Shown here: one piece after another, positions 1-8,486 of the stretch
Layout: each line of letters begins with the position of its first letter
Position numbering within the stretch: the first letter of the stretch is position 1
Made by a program: the position numbers and the translations under genes
Assembly: GCA_030829955.1 (NCBI GenBank)
Contig: JAURNY010000024.1
Location: 1-64,000, forward strand
DNA length: 64,000 nt
Reading direction: 5' to 3'
DNA from: Gammaproteobacteria bacterium
GTDB lineage: Bacteria > Pseudomonadota > Gammaproteobacteria > Eutrophobiales > Eutrophobiaceae
The notes under the pieces: model-generated
Database searches by the model: none
What the model was told of the DNA's origin: nothing
The model's input: the letters and a program-made list of their open reading frames with translations, nothing else

Positions 1-217
1 CTGTGGCAATAATCTCACCCGCACCATCTGACAAAGGTATGACAGGACACATTTCATTTCTGGGGTAACCACCCAAAGGTATCAATAGATCACGATAGTT
101 CAATGAACAGGCTTTCATTCTTACCAGTATTTCATCTGCTGCCAGTTCTGGTTTTTCTATTTCTATTTGTTTTATGTCTTTAAATCCATCGCTACTCTGT
201 ACTTGATATGCTTTCAT
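1..217 (-). CDS. MDR-family zinc-type alcohol dehydrogenase / quinone reductase (N-terminal part)
   Basis: The gene begins at the ATG whose complement is at 215-217 and runs off the left edge, so only about 72 N-terminal residues are visible. They show the GroES-like fold start of medium-chain dehydrogenases: a beta strand, then EILVRMKACSLNYRDLL and a VIPLSDGAGEI segment. The NYRDLL form, rather than a Cys zinc ligand, points to the quinone-reductase-like branch. A sigma-54 promoter and an upstream activator palindrome lie before it, so it probably belongs to the AcoR regulon and oxidises or reduces an alcohol or carbonyl linked to acetoin metabolism. The substrate is not determinable. The family is fairly sure. 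Confidence 0.75.
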   Translation of the reverse strand, partial: MKAYQVQSSDGFKDIKQIEIEKPELAADEILVRMKACSLNYRDLLIPLGGYPRNEMCPVIPLSDGAGEIIAT

Positions 218-259
218 TTCAGTTTATTTCCGTTCATAAATTTTTAGTAAAAGTAGTAA

Positions 260-275
260 CGCAATATCGATGCCA
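260..275 (-). promoter_or_regulatory. Sigma-54 (-24/-12) promoter for the MDR dehydrogenase
   Basis: Read on the minus strand the site is TGGCATC-GATA-TTGCG. The GG and GC doublets start 12 bp apart, as the RpoN consensus TGGCAY-N5-TTGC requires. It lies about 43 bp before the MDR gene start and about 115 bp downstream (in the direction of transcription) of the palindrome at 390-405, a normal activator-promoter distance. Confidence 0.75.
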
Positions 276-389
276 AGGAACCAAATGATGATGTCAACCG
301 GGTAGCGAGTAATTGCTTAGTGTTTTCAGCCACTTAACAATCGGCTTCATGAAGTAGATTTTTGAAGAAAATAAATAAACGAGATGAGA

Positions 390-405
390 TGTTACATCTG
401 TAACA
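390..405. promoter_or_regulatory. Candidate AcoR upstream activator site
   Basis: TGTTACATCTGTAACA is an inverted repeat with 6-bp arms (TGTTAC / GTAACA) and a 4-bp centre. A 13-of-16 match occurs at 5039-5054 before acoX, also upstream of a sigma-54 promoter. The linked activator gene makes AcoR the likely ligand (inference). Confidence 0.6.
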
Positions 406-428
406 GATAAAAATTAAATATATATTAT

Positions 429-2435
429 TTATAATTGATTAGGGGGAACGATGTTATACCGTTTCATTCTTCTGTAAATAGTCGCTCTGGAGATACCTAG
501 ATCATTAGCGGTATCAGTAATGTTCCATTTATTATGCTTTAATGAAACAATCAGTTTTTCTTCAATAGATTTTGCGTTGCAGTTCGTTATTGAGTCGGGG
601 GTATTGTCAGAATACGAAGCATGCCGACTTGTTTCCTGATGATTATCTATTTTATTAAAAAATTGTTCAGGGATATCGTCCATGGTAATCGTTTGGGTAT
701 TACTTAAAGCCAATGCCACCTTGAGTATGTTTTTAAGTTCGCGAATATTGCCCGGCCAGCTATAAGACTTAAGTAATTCGAGAACTTCGTTTTCAATACT
801 AATATCAGGATTGCTACTTTCGGAAACAAGAATATTTTTAATGATAAAATCTTTATCTTGTCTAGCTCTAAATGGAGGCAGTGTTAATGTGGTGCCAGCG
901 AGCCTGAAATACAGATCCTCTCTAAAGCGTTTTTCGTTAATCATGCTCTCAATGCAACGATGAGATGCTGAGATGACATTTAGATCCACAGAAATGGGAG
1001 CATTAGATCCCAAAGGCAAGACTTCCTGCTCAGAGATAACGCGCAATAATCTGGTTTGCAGATCGAGTGGCATGTCACCAATTTCATCAAGGAACAGCGT
1101 ACCACCGCTGGATTGCTGAATCAGGCCCTGACTACCTTTGCTTTTGGCACCGGTAAAACTGCCAGGCTTGTAACCAAATAGTTCGCTTTCAATCAACGAT
1201 TCCGGAATAGCTGCACAGTTGACGGCAATGAATGGAGCTTTAGAACGATTGCTTTCGCGATGCATTGCCTTGGCAAAAAGTTCTTTACCGCAGCCGGTTT
1301 CTCCCTGTATCAGGAAATTAATTCTACTGTTCAACAATTTTCTGGCCAATCTTATCGACTTGTCCATCTTTGTATCTTTGCCAGCCAAAGAACCCAGAGG
1401 CATCATCTGATGCTGGCTAACTACACTTGGTCTATCTTTATTGTTTCTGCCAGTGACGAATAAAGATTTTATGTTATGTGGTGCATAACTGTGGAAATAA
1501 AATTGTTGATTTGTAGATTTCAGTTTTACAGGACTGGTCTTAGTAAGCGAAGTCGCATTGGCAAAAATATCATCTAGTTTGCAATCAAAATATTTGGTTA
1601 TATGTTTACCCATGGCTTCATCCCAGCTTTCATCTTGCCAGTGAGTATTGCCATTTAAAAATGTTCGTGCTGATGCATTAATACCTGTGATTTCCCCTGT
1701 TTCGTTAATGGCAATCATATGAGGAGCACTAACCTCTACATACTGTTTGCTCTCGCCAAAGCGTATTACCCAGTTTTCATGTTTGAAATAATGTAAAAAA
1801 TTGGCACTTTCAATTATGTGTGCATATAGCTCGACCATTTGTAGAAGTATATATTGACTGTCTTTTTTCTCAGGTGACTTCAGCGAAGAGACATCAAGTA
1901 CTGCCAATGGTTTACCAAATGGGTCAAATATAGGCGCTGCGGAACAGGTTAAAGTTGTATTGGCAATATCAAAATGGTCTGTTCGATGAGCTATGACAGG
2001 TTTCATTTCGGTAGCACACACACCAACCGCGCAGGTGCCGGCGCGCGTTTCATTCCAATCTGATCCCATATAAAGACCGCTTTTTCTTAATTCTTTGTCA
2101 AAGCGATCATTACCCAGATAGTCAATGGTAATTCCATGCTTATCCGTTAATAACACTACGTAATCGAGTGCTGAAACATGCTTATGAAGTTCATGTAAAC
2201 CCGATTTGGCTATAGATATAAATTCTTCTATCGGTGTCTTATGGTCCAATAATTCCTGATTACTCAGTACTCTTGCTGTACGGGTTGGACTTGGTTCCAA
2301 GTGAAAATGGGAAACGCAGCGTTTCCAAGAGCGGAGGATGATAGGATCTACATTACTAATAATGCCATCAACCTTTTCAGGTCGATAAACAGAATTCATA
2401 ATTACATCTATATGGTTCATGCTTCTACTTGACAT
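429..2435 (-). CDS. acoR: Sigma-54-dependent activator of acetoin catabolism, AcoR type
   Basis: This enhancer-binding protein has an N-terminal GAF-type sensor region (about residues 60-220, with AGTCAVGVCATEMKPV), a central AAA+ ATPase with Walker A GETGCGK near residue 378, and a C-terminal Fis-type helix-turn-helix (about 630-665). The sigma-54 contact loop reads GSFTGA instead of the common GAFTGA. I prefer the ATG at 2435 because the GGAGGAGG ribosome site then has about 6 bp spacing; the ATG at 2441 is only 0-3 bp away. Length matches AcoR proteins. The adjacent aco operon and three -24/-12 promoters support the assignment. The inducer is presumably acetoin or a related compound. Confidence 0.88.
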   Translation of the reverse strand: MSSRSMNHIDVIMNSVYRPEKVDGIISNVDPIILRSWKRCVSHFHLEPSPTRTARVLSNQELLDHKTPIEEFISIAKSGLHELHKHVSALDYVVLLTDKHGITIDYLGNDRFDKELRKSGLYMGSDWNETRAGTCAVGVCATEMKPVIAHRTDHFDIANTTLTCSAAPIFDPFGKPLAVLDVSSLKSPEKKDSQYILLQMVELYAHIIESANFLHYFKHENWVIRFGESKQYVEVSAPHMIAINETGEITGINASARTFLNGNTHWQDESWDEAMGKHITKYFDCKLDDIFANATSLTKTSPVKLKSTNQQFYFHSYAPHNIKSLFVTGRNNKDRPSVVSQHQMMPLGSLAGKDTKMDKSIRLARKLLNSRINFLIQGETGCGKELFAKAMHRESNRSKAPFIAVNCAAIPESLIESELFGYKPGSFTGAKSKGSQGLIQQSSGGTLFLDEIGDMPLDLQTRLLRVISEQEVLPLGSNAPISVDLNVISASHRCIESMINEKRFREDLYFRLAGTTLTLPPFRARQDKDFIIKNILVSESSNPDISIENEVLELLKSYSWPGNIRELKNILKVALALSNTQTITMDDIPEQFFNKIDNHQETSRHASYSDNTPDSITNCNAKSIEEKLIVSLKHNKWNITDTANDLGISRATIYRRMKRYNIVPPNQL

Positions 2436-2822
2436 GAACATCCTCCTCCAAATTACTTAAATTACCAGCTTTATTGTAATTTTAATGTGCAATAGCGAAT
2501 AACTCACTATTTGCTGGTATATTGTGTTAGACAATCTTTATGAAGTGATGATATCCCGATAAAAATCACTTCTGCAACACTTGAAGCATAATTATAAGCA
2601 ACAAATGTATCAATAATTTATATTAATAATTTTAAATTACTTATTTATCATACGGTTACATGCTGGCATGTTGATTGCAAATAGATTTTTGCAATTAATT
2701 TAATTTTTAATTCAGTAGATTACTTTTTAATATTTTTTTAAATCAAATCTTCGTTTTATTCATTAATTAATTATAAAAATAATTTAAACTTAAATTCTCT
2801 AGAGTATGTAGTAGGAGGAGTA
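2436..2822. other. Divergent intergenic region between acoR and the PQQ dehydrogenase
   Basis: About 390 bp, very AT-rich. It holds the acoR ribosome binding site, an imperfect inverted repeat (AGCGAAT at 2496-2502 against ATTTGCT at 2508-2514), the sigma-54 promoter at 2664-2679 and a leader of about 130 nt ending in an AGGAGGAG ribosome site next to the ATG at 2823. I could not find a clear copy of the TGTTAC...GTAACA activator site here; only a half site GTTACAT overlaps the promoter. Confidence 0.5.
2664..2679 (+). promoter_or_regulatory. Sigma-54 (-24/-12) promoter for the first PQQ dehydrogenase
   Basis: TGGCATG-TTGA-TTGCA is a perfect RpoN-type site with the correct 12-bp phase between GG and GC. 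Transcription would start near 2690 and give a leader of about 130 nt. Confidence 0.8.
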
Positions 2823-4496
2823 ATGATTAATCTTAAAGATTTTTCTATATCGAAAATAAGCGCAGCTTTGCTTTCGATTTCTATGCTCGGCATGTCGGTA
2901 ACGGCAAACGCTGAAGATAACCCGGCTGACTGGCCTAAGTACCATCGTCTGGATAACGGTTGGCGTTACAGCCCACTGGACCAAGTTAACAAGAAGAATG
3001 TTGCTGGTTTGAAAGTTGCATGGATTCACCATGTTGGTGATATTGCTAATGGCATGCAGGCAACACCAATCGTTCTCGACGGTGTAGTTTACAGCATCGG
3101 TCCAAACAATAATGTGTTTGCTATCGATGGCAACAGTGGTGATACCATCTGGCACTATCAGCCAGAACTCGATCCAATTGTTAACGAAGTTTTCTATACC
3201 AATGCTAGTCGTGGTGTAACTGTTGGTCACGGCAATGTTTATGTGGGTACACTGGATGGACGTTTTATCGCGTTAGATCAAAAAAGTGGTGAAGTAGTTT
3301 GGGAAAACCAAATTATTACTACCCAACGTGAAGACTACGGCATTCTGTTCTCATCTCCACCACAGCTTTGTGACGGTATCCTTTACAGCGGTACCACCGG
3401 TGGTGACCAACCTCAGATTGGTCGAGTATTCGCAGCTGACGCTATTACAGGTGCGACTGCATGGGTCTGGGAAACCTTGGAAGATTCTAAAAAATCTTGG
3501 CCAGGTGACTCAAGAGCCGTTGGTGGCGGTGGTGCTTGGTTGCCAGGTCAGTGTGACGATGCAACCGGTACTATCTACATTGGTACCAGTAACGCAGCGC
3601 CTGACTTTTATAAAGGCGGTCGTGAAGGCGATAACAAATGGTCTGCTAGTTACGTTGCACTGGAAGCTAAATCAGGTACGGTTAAATTCGCTCATCAGGA
3701 AATGCCAAATGACCTTTGGGACTATGACTCATCTTATGAAGGCGTTTTCTTCACCAGAAATGGTAAGGAATACATCGCGCATTTGAACAAAGGTGGTTTC
3801 GTTTTTGTATACAACAAGAAAGACTTATCTATTGCTAATGTTTGGCAATTTGCTGAACATGTAAATTTTGTTGATTCAATCGATCCTAAAACTGGTGAGC
3901 TGATTGGTCGTGTTGACCCAGTTGCTGGTCAGGAAAGTACCTTTTGTCCTTACCTGCTTGGCGCACGTAGCTGGAACCATGGTGCTTACAACCCAGATAC
4001 AGGTCTTTGGTACATGAATGCACAGGAAGCATGTAACACTGTTACTTCAGCTCCTACCGATCCTGATTCATTAGGTAGTCCTGCAGCATTAACCTTAGGT
4101 ATATCTGCGATTGCAGCTCATGCACCTCCAGGAACAGTTGCAGCTACTGCAAGACTGGACGCGCGTGATCCGTTCACTGGTAAACCTTCATGGTCATTGT
4201 CATACAAATTGCCAGGTTACGGCAGCGTATTAACAACCAAAGGTGGTCTCGTATTTAACGGTGATCCAACCGGTCAGGTTATGGCTTATGACGCTGACAA
4301 TGGTAAAACTCTATGGAAGTTCAACACCGGTTCTGGAATTCGTGGTGGTATCGTGAGCTATGCAGCTAATGGTAAACAATACATCCTTGTTCCAAGTGGC
4401 TGGGGTTCATTAGCTCCTGGTTTTGCTGCTGCAGCATATCCAGGTATCGATAAACAACCTGGTGGTGCTACACTGGTTGCTTTCGAGTTGCCATAA
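2823..4496 (+). CDS. PQQ-dependent alcohol dehydrogenase, exported, without the vicinal cysteine pair
   Basis: A signal peptide ending near SVTANA precedes an eight-bladed quinoprotein beta-propeller (557 aa). PQQ/metal-site residues include Asn257 in GTSNAAPDF and the catalytic Asp300 in LWDYD; Asp302 two residues on is the extra metal ligand typical of lanthanide-type enzymes. At the usual Glu metal ligand the sequence has Asp195 (TGGDQ). The vicinal Cys-Cys pair over PQQ is replaced by Phe124-Tyr125 (VFYTNASRG). It would oxidise an alcohol (2,3-butanediol is one guess) in the periplasm and pass electrons to the cytochrome c that follows. The sigma-54 promoter links it to AcoR. Family sure, substrate unknown. 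Confidence 0.88.
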   Translation: MINLKDFSISKISAALLSISMLGMSVTANAEDNPADWPKYHRLDNGWRYSPLDQVNKKNVAGLKVAWIHHVGDIANGMQATPIVLDGVVYSIGPNNNVFAIDGNSGDTIWHYQPELDPIVNEVFYTNASRGVTVGHGNVYVGTLDGRFIALDQKSGEVVWENQIITTQREDYGILFSSPPQLCDGILYSGTTGGDQPQIGRVFAADAITGATAWVWETLEDSKKSWPGDSRAVGGGGAWLPGQCDDATGTIYIGTSNAAPDFYKGGREGDNKWSASYVALEAKSGTVKFAHQEMPNDLWDYDSSYEGVFFTRNGKEYIAHLNKGGFVFVYNKKDLSIANVWQFAEHVNFVDSIDPKTGELIGRVDPVAGQESTFCPYLLGARSWNHGAYNPDTGLWYMNAQEACNTVTSAPTDPDSLGSPAALTLGISAIAAHAPPGTVAATARLDARDPFTGKPSWSLSYKLPGYGSVLTTKGGLVFNGDPTGQVMAYDADNGKTLWKFNTGSGIRGGIVSYAANGKQYILVPSGWGSLAPGFAAAAYPGIDKQPGGATLVAFELP

Positions 4497-4520
4497 GGGA
4501 AAATTCCCTTTAATAAATGC

Positions 4521-4550
4521 AAAAGGGAGGCTTATGCCTCCCTTTTGTTA
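4521..4550 (+). terminator. Rho-independent terminator after the PQQ dehydrogenase
   Basis: AAAAGGGAGGC pairs with GCCTCCCTTTT across a TTAT loop, followed by T-rich sequence. A smaller hairpin (AAGGGA / TCCCTT) precedes it just after the stop codon. It would limit read-through into the cytochrome gene. Confidence 0.85.
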
Positions 4551-4633
4551 TATATGGTTTTAATGAACAAAATCATGATTTTTATATCTAATTTAAATAA
4601 TTCAAATTAATTTAGAACGGTAATTAAAAAAAA

Positions 4634-4999
4634 ATGAAATTAACCTATTTATTACTTTTATCTGCTTTATTTTTCTCATCATCTTTTGCGATTGCTAACG
4701 ATAGTAAAACAGAAGGTTCTGTGGACAGTGAAAAAATATTAGCCGATCCTGAATCTATTGTAATTGGTAAAGCCAAATTTAGTTCTCTATGTGCCTATTG
4801 TCATGGGCCAGAAGGTAGTGGGGGTAAAGCACGTAAACTGCAGGGTCGTGACGACTTAACATCAGATTATGTTTTTACTACCATAACAAACGGAAAAAAG
4901 CGTGGCTCTTACAATATGCCGCCATGGAAAAGTTTACCGGAAGACTTACGTTGGAAATTAACAGCTTACATTTTACATCTCTCAGAAAAAGGCAGGTAA
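4634..4999 (+). CDS. Small periplasmic cytochrome c, electron acceptor of the PQQ dehydrogenase
   Basis: A 121-residue class I c-type cytochrome. The signal peptide ends near SFAIA; the single heme site is CAYCH and the likely axial methionine lies in NMPPW. It sits directly after a quinoprotein dehydrogenase, the usual place for its electron acceptor, but behind a strong terminator, so its level is probably set separately. The stop codon lies inside the loop of its own terminator hairpin. Confidence 0.85.
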   Translation: MKLTYLLLLSALFFSSSFAIANDSKTEGSVDSEKILADPESIVIGKAKFSSLCAYCHGPEGSGGKARKLQGRDDLTSDYVFTTITNGKKRGSYNMPPWKSLPEDLRWKLTAYILHLSEKGR

Positions 5000-5011
5000 A
5001 ACTGCCTTTTT
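4986..5011 (+). terminator. Terminator overlapping the cytochrome stop codon
   Basis: AAAAAGGCAG and CTGCCTTTTT form a 10-bp stem; the TAA stop (4997-4999) is in the loop. Confidence 0.8.
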
Positions 5012-5038
5012 CATTTCTATTCTGTGCTTTTTCTTGTG

Positions 5039-5072
5039 CGTTACATGTGAAACAGGTGTTACACCTGAAGCT
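5039..5072. promoter_or_regulatory. Two candidate AcoR sites upstream of acoX
   Basis: CGTTACATGTGAAACA (5039-5054) matches the palindrome at 390-405 in 13 of 16 positions. TGTTACACCTGAAGCT (5057-5072) matches it in 12 of 16. They are 18 bp apart and about 150-185 bp upstream of the -24/-12 promoter, the geometry of a tandem enhancer. Confidence 0.6.
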
Positions 5073-5223
5073 GCAGTGAATTATTAACTAAAATAATCGT
5101 ATTTTGTAATTCACAATAAAGTTAATATTGTTATATTAATTTTTCTATAATTATCAAAACATTAGCTATTTTTTTATTATTTACAGTTGTTAGTGCGCAT
5201 TAATTTTTTTGAGTCGGATTCTT

Positions 5224-5239
5224 TGGCATTTCTATTGCT
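5224..5239 (+). promoter_or_regulatory. Sigma-54 (-24/-12) promoter of the acoXABC operon
   Basis: TGGCATT-TCTA-TTGCT fits the RpoN consensus with correct spacing. It lies about 50 bp before acoX. Confidence 0.8.
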
Positions 5240-5290
5240 TATGTTCTGAAAGAAAATAATTATAAAACATAATAAAATTTAAAGCTGGGA

Positions 5291-6403
5291 ATGCGAACAT
5301 CAAATAAAAACAAATCTATTGGTATTGTTGCCAATCCTTATTCGTCTAGAGATATACGTAGACTGATATCCAGTGCGACCTCTATTCAGACGGTAGAAAG
5401 GGCAAATATCGTTGAGCGGATTATCGTTTCTGTGGCTAATTTTGGTCTGGATCGGGTTTACATGATGCCAGATAAAGGTGGCATTTCTTCTCATTTGCTC
5501 AGGAATCTCAAAACCCAACAACGCCTAAAAGATGTTGATTTGCCTGAAATAGAATTTCTCGATATCCCTATTACCAGTACTGCAGAAGATTCAGAAAATG
5601 CGGCAAAACTACTGTTTGAAAAAAGCGTTGATGCTGTATTGATACTTGGTGGTGATGGTACACATAGGGTGGTTGCCAAGGAAATAGGCGATATTCCCAT
5701 GGCGAGTATCTCTACCGGAACAAACAACGCTTTTCCAAGATTTTATGAAGCAACTTTGATTGGTATGGCGATAGGCTTGTATATAAATGGGATTGTACCA
5801 GCAGAGGAAATTTTACATAAAAATAAAACAATACATGTGCGACTAAATGATGATGTAGATGAAATTGCATTGGTTGATGTTGCTATTACCAATGACCAGT
5901 GGGTTGGTGCCAGAGCATTGTGGCAAATGGAAAATCTCAAAGAATTGTATCTTACTTTTTGTGAACCATCAGCGATTGGCATGTCTTCAATCGGTGGTTT
6001 ATTAAAGCCTGTTTCACGGTCGCAACAGAATGGATTGAAAGTTATTACTGCTGCACCTGATAACTGTGAACAAAGCGTTAATTGCCCTATTGCTCCTGGA
6101 TTGTTTGAAGAAGTCGGAATAGTGTCTTCAGATATTCTGGAGGTGGATGAGCCATGTAAAATTGAAACGCAATATGGCGTTATCGCATTTGATGGAGAGC
6201 GCGAAATCGAATTTAAAAAACAAGATGATGTAGTCATCGAGCTAAAGAATGACGGACCTGTAACCATTGATATTAATAAGGCTATCGAAATTGCGGTTAA
6301 ACAGGGTTCGTTCGTGAAAAAAAAAGATAAATTTTTAAATCAAGAAAATACTGATGTTGTTTATAAGGGAAGTAAAACAAACGAAAAAGTGGTTTCTGTT
6401 TAA
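5291..6403 (+). CDS. acoX: AcoX, NAD-kinase-like protein of acetoin catabolism
   Basis: 370 residues with the NAD-kinase/diacylglycerol-kinase signature GGDGT at 120-124 and the family's nucleotide-binding SISTGTNNAFP segment near 140. AcoX proteins stand first in acetoin dehydrogenase operons of several bacteria; their biochemical role is unsettled and not essential for the E1/E2 reaction. The ribosome site (GCTGGGA) is weak. The gene is preceded by a sigma-54 promoter and followed after 49 bp by acoA. The C-terminal 40 residues are Lys-rich and probably unstructured. Confidence 0.85.
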   Translation: MRTSNKNKSIGIVANPYSSRDIRRLISSATSIQTVERANIVERIIVSVANFGLDRVYMMPDKGGISSHLLRNLKTQQRLKDVDLPEIEFLDIPITSTAEDSENAAKLLFEKSVDAVLILGGDGTHRVVAKEIGDIPMASISTGTNNAFPRFYEATLIGMAIGLYINGIVPAEEILHKNKTIHVRLNDDVDEIALVDVAITNDQWVGARALWQMENLKELYLTFCEPSAIGMSSIGGLLKPVSRSQQNGLKVITAAPDNCEQSVNCPIAPGLFEEVGIVSSDILEVDEPCKIETQYGVIAFDGEREIEFKKQDDVVIELKNDGPVTIDINKAIEIAVKQGSFVKKKDKFLNQENTDVVYKGSKTNEKVVSV

Positions 6404-6452
6404 ATTTGTGTCAATCAATAACTAAATAAATATGAAGGGGAGGATGTAGTTA

Positions 6453-7424
6453 ATGTCTGAGTTAAGCAAAAATCAATTACTTGATGCATATCGCATGATG
6501 CGAACGATTCGTGATTTTGAAGTTCGCGTACATGATGAGTTTGCAAAAGGTGGTATACCGGGGTTTGTACATTTGTATGCCGGTGAAGAAGCATCTGCTA
6601 CAGGTATCTGTATGCATTTAAATGATGAAGACCGTATTGCCAGTACGCATCGCGGACATGGTCATTGTATTGCTAAGGGTGTAGATGTCATGGGTATGAT
6701 GGCAGAAATTTATGGCAAAGAAACAGGCACGTGTAAAGGTAAAGGCGGTTCAATGCATATTGCTGACCTAGATAGAGGCATGTTAGGTGCTAATGGTATC
6801 GTTGGTGGTGGTCCTCCATTAATTTGTGGTGTAGGCCTAGCACATAAAATGCGCGGTACCGACGGTGTTGGTATAGCTTTCTTTGGTGATGGCGCGTCCA
6901 ACCAAGGCACAACGCTCGAAGCTATGAACTTGGCCACAGTATGGAACTTGCCATGCATTTTTGTTGTTGAAAACAACGGTTATGCTGAAACGACCTCCTC
7001 GGAATGGTCTGTGTCTTGTGACAGCTATGCAGACCGTGCAGCAGGTTTTGGTATGCCTGGTACTACCTGTGATGGTCATGACTTTTTCGCAGTCTATGAA
7101 ACTGCCGGTGAAGCAATAAAAAGAGCGCGTTCTGGTGGTGGCCCTTCTTTTATTGAAGTGAAACTTAACCGTTACTATGGACACTTTGAAGGTGATTCGC
7201 AGACATATCGTGGTGACAATGAAGTAGAAAAAATCAAGGCCGAAAAAGATTGTCTGATGTTATTCAGAAAACGTGTGACAGAAGCAAATCTGCTTGATGC
7301 GTCTGAAATGGATGCAATCGATAAAGAAGTTGCAGAACTTATCGATGAGTCAGTTAAGAAAGCAGAGGCGGCGGCAGAACCATCTGTCGATACGCTCCTT
7401 ACCGATGTCTATGTTTCATATTAA
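6453..7424 (+). CDS. acoA: Acetoin:DCPIP oxidoreductase E1 alpha subunit (TPP-dependent)
   Basis: 323 residues, the usual AcoA length. The thiamine-diphosphate motif is complete: GDG at 145-147 and the closing NN at 174-175 (VVENNGY). AcoA with AcoB cleaves acetoin, releasing acetaldehyde and passing an acetyl group to the lipoyl arm of AcoC. A GGGGAGG ribosome site lies before the ATG. It is the second gene of acoXABC, 22 bp before acoB. Confusion with pyruvate or branched-chain 2-oxoacid dehydrogenase E1 is possible on sequence alone, but acoX and the AcoC layout argue for acetoin. Confidence 0.88.
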   Translation: MSELSKNQLLDAYRMMRTIRDFEVRVHDEFAKGGIPGFVHLYAGEEASATGICMHLNDEDRIASTHRGHGHCIAKGVDVMGMMAEIYGKETGTCKGKGGSMHIADLDRGMLGANGIVGGGPPLICGVGLAHKMRGTDGVGIAFFGDGASNQGTTLEAMNLATVWNLPCIFVVENNGYAETTSSEWSVSCDSYADRAAGFGMPGTTCDGHDFFAVYETAGEAIKRARSGGGPSFIEVKLNRYYGHFEGDSQTYRGDNEVEKIKAEKDCLMLFRKRVTEANLLDASEMDAIDKEVAELIDESVKKAEAAAEPSVDTLLTDVYVSY

Positions 7425-7446
7425 TTATTGAGAAGGATGAATAACA

Positions 7447-8451
7447 ATGGCTAGAAAAATTACATATCAACAAGCAGTGAATGAAGCGCTTGATCAGGAA
7501 ATGGCACGCGATCCATCCGTTATTGTTATGGGTGAAGACGTAGTTGGTGGTCAAGGTAGTCCGGGTGAAATGGATGCCTGGGGCGGTGTACTTGGTGTGA
7601 CCAAAGGTCTTTATGCTAAACATGGCGACCGCATTATGGATACACCAATTACAGAATCAGGTTACATTGGTGCGGCTGTTGGTGCTGCAACCTGTGGCAT
7701 GCGTCCAGTTGCCGAATTGATGTTTATCGATTTTATGGGTGTCTGTCTTGATCAGATCTTTAATCAGGCTGGTAAGTTCAAATACATGTTTGGCGGTAAG
7801 GCTGAAACACCTGTGGTTATCCGTGCAATGTACGGTGCAGGGTTTAGAGCTGCAGCCCAGCACTCTCAATGTTTGTATTCAGTCTTTACACATTTTCCCG
7901 GTATTAAAGTAGTACTGCCATCAACCCCTTATGATGTTAAAGGTTTATTGATTCAGTCTATCCGTGATAACGACCCGGTAATGTTCCTTGAGCATAAAAT
8001 GCTTTATACGCTGGAAGGCGAGGTGCCTGAAGAACCTTATACCATTCCTTTTGGCGAAGCGAACCTGGTTCGTGAAGGCGGCGATGTCACAATCGTAGGT
8101 TTTGGACGTATGGTGCATCTCGCAGCTGAAGTTGCTGACAAGTTAGCAAAAGAAGGAATTAGTTGTGATGTCATCGATCCTAGAACGACTTCTCCACTTG
8201 ATGAAGAAACCATTCTGGAAAGTATTGAAAATACTGGTCGATTGGTAGTGGTTGATGAATCAAACCCACGTTGCAGCATGGCGAGTGATATTGCTGAGCT
8301 GGCTGCAACTAAAGCCTTCAGTAGTCTTAAAGCTGCTATTCAAACTGTTACTGCACCTCATGTGCCGACGCCATTTGCTGCATCGCTTGAAGATGCCTAT
8401 ATCCCGTCTGTAGATCAAATTGAAGCGGCAGTTAGAAAGGTTCTTAAATAA
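7447..8451 (+). CDS. acoB: Acetoin:DCPIP oxidoreductase E1 beta subunit
   Basis: 334 residues of the transketolase central and C-terminal domains typical of E1 beta subunits: an N-terminal VIVMGEDV segment, MFIDFMG and FRAAAQHSQ in the core, and a C-terminal swivel domain with VVVDES. It pairs with AcoA to form the alpha2beta2 thiamine enzyme. An AGAAGGA ribosome site precedes the ATG; it lies 22 bp after acoA and 35 bp before acoC in the same operon. Confidence 0.88.
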   Translation: MARKITYQQAVNEALDQEMARDPSVIVMGEDVVGGQGSPGEMDAWGGVLGVTKGLYAKHGDRIMDTPITESGYIGAAVGAATCGMRPVAELMFIDFMGVCLDQIFNQAGKFKYMFGGKAETPVVIRAMYGAGFRAAAQHSQCLYSVFTHFPGIKVVLPSTPYDVKGLLIQSIRDNDPVMFLEHKMLYTLEGEVPEEPYTIPFGEANLVREGGDVTIVGFGRMVHLAAEVADKLAKEGISCDVIDPRTTSPLDEETILESIENTGRLVVVDESNPRCSMASDIAELAATKAFSSLKAAIQTVTAPHVPTPFAASLEDAYIPSVDQIEAAVRKVLK

Positions 8452-8486
8452 TTTAATTTAAATATTACAGGCTAAGAGGTATCTAG

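Noticed and set aside
5742-6267. Long minus-strand frame opposite acoX
   Set aside because: It is fully inside acoX, which has clear family motifs; the antisense product shows none.
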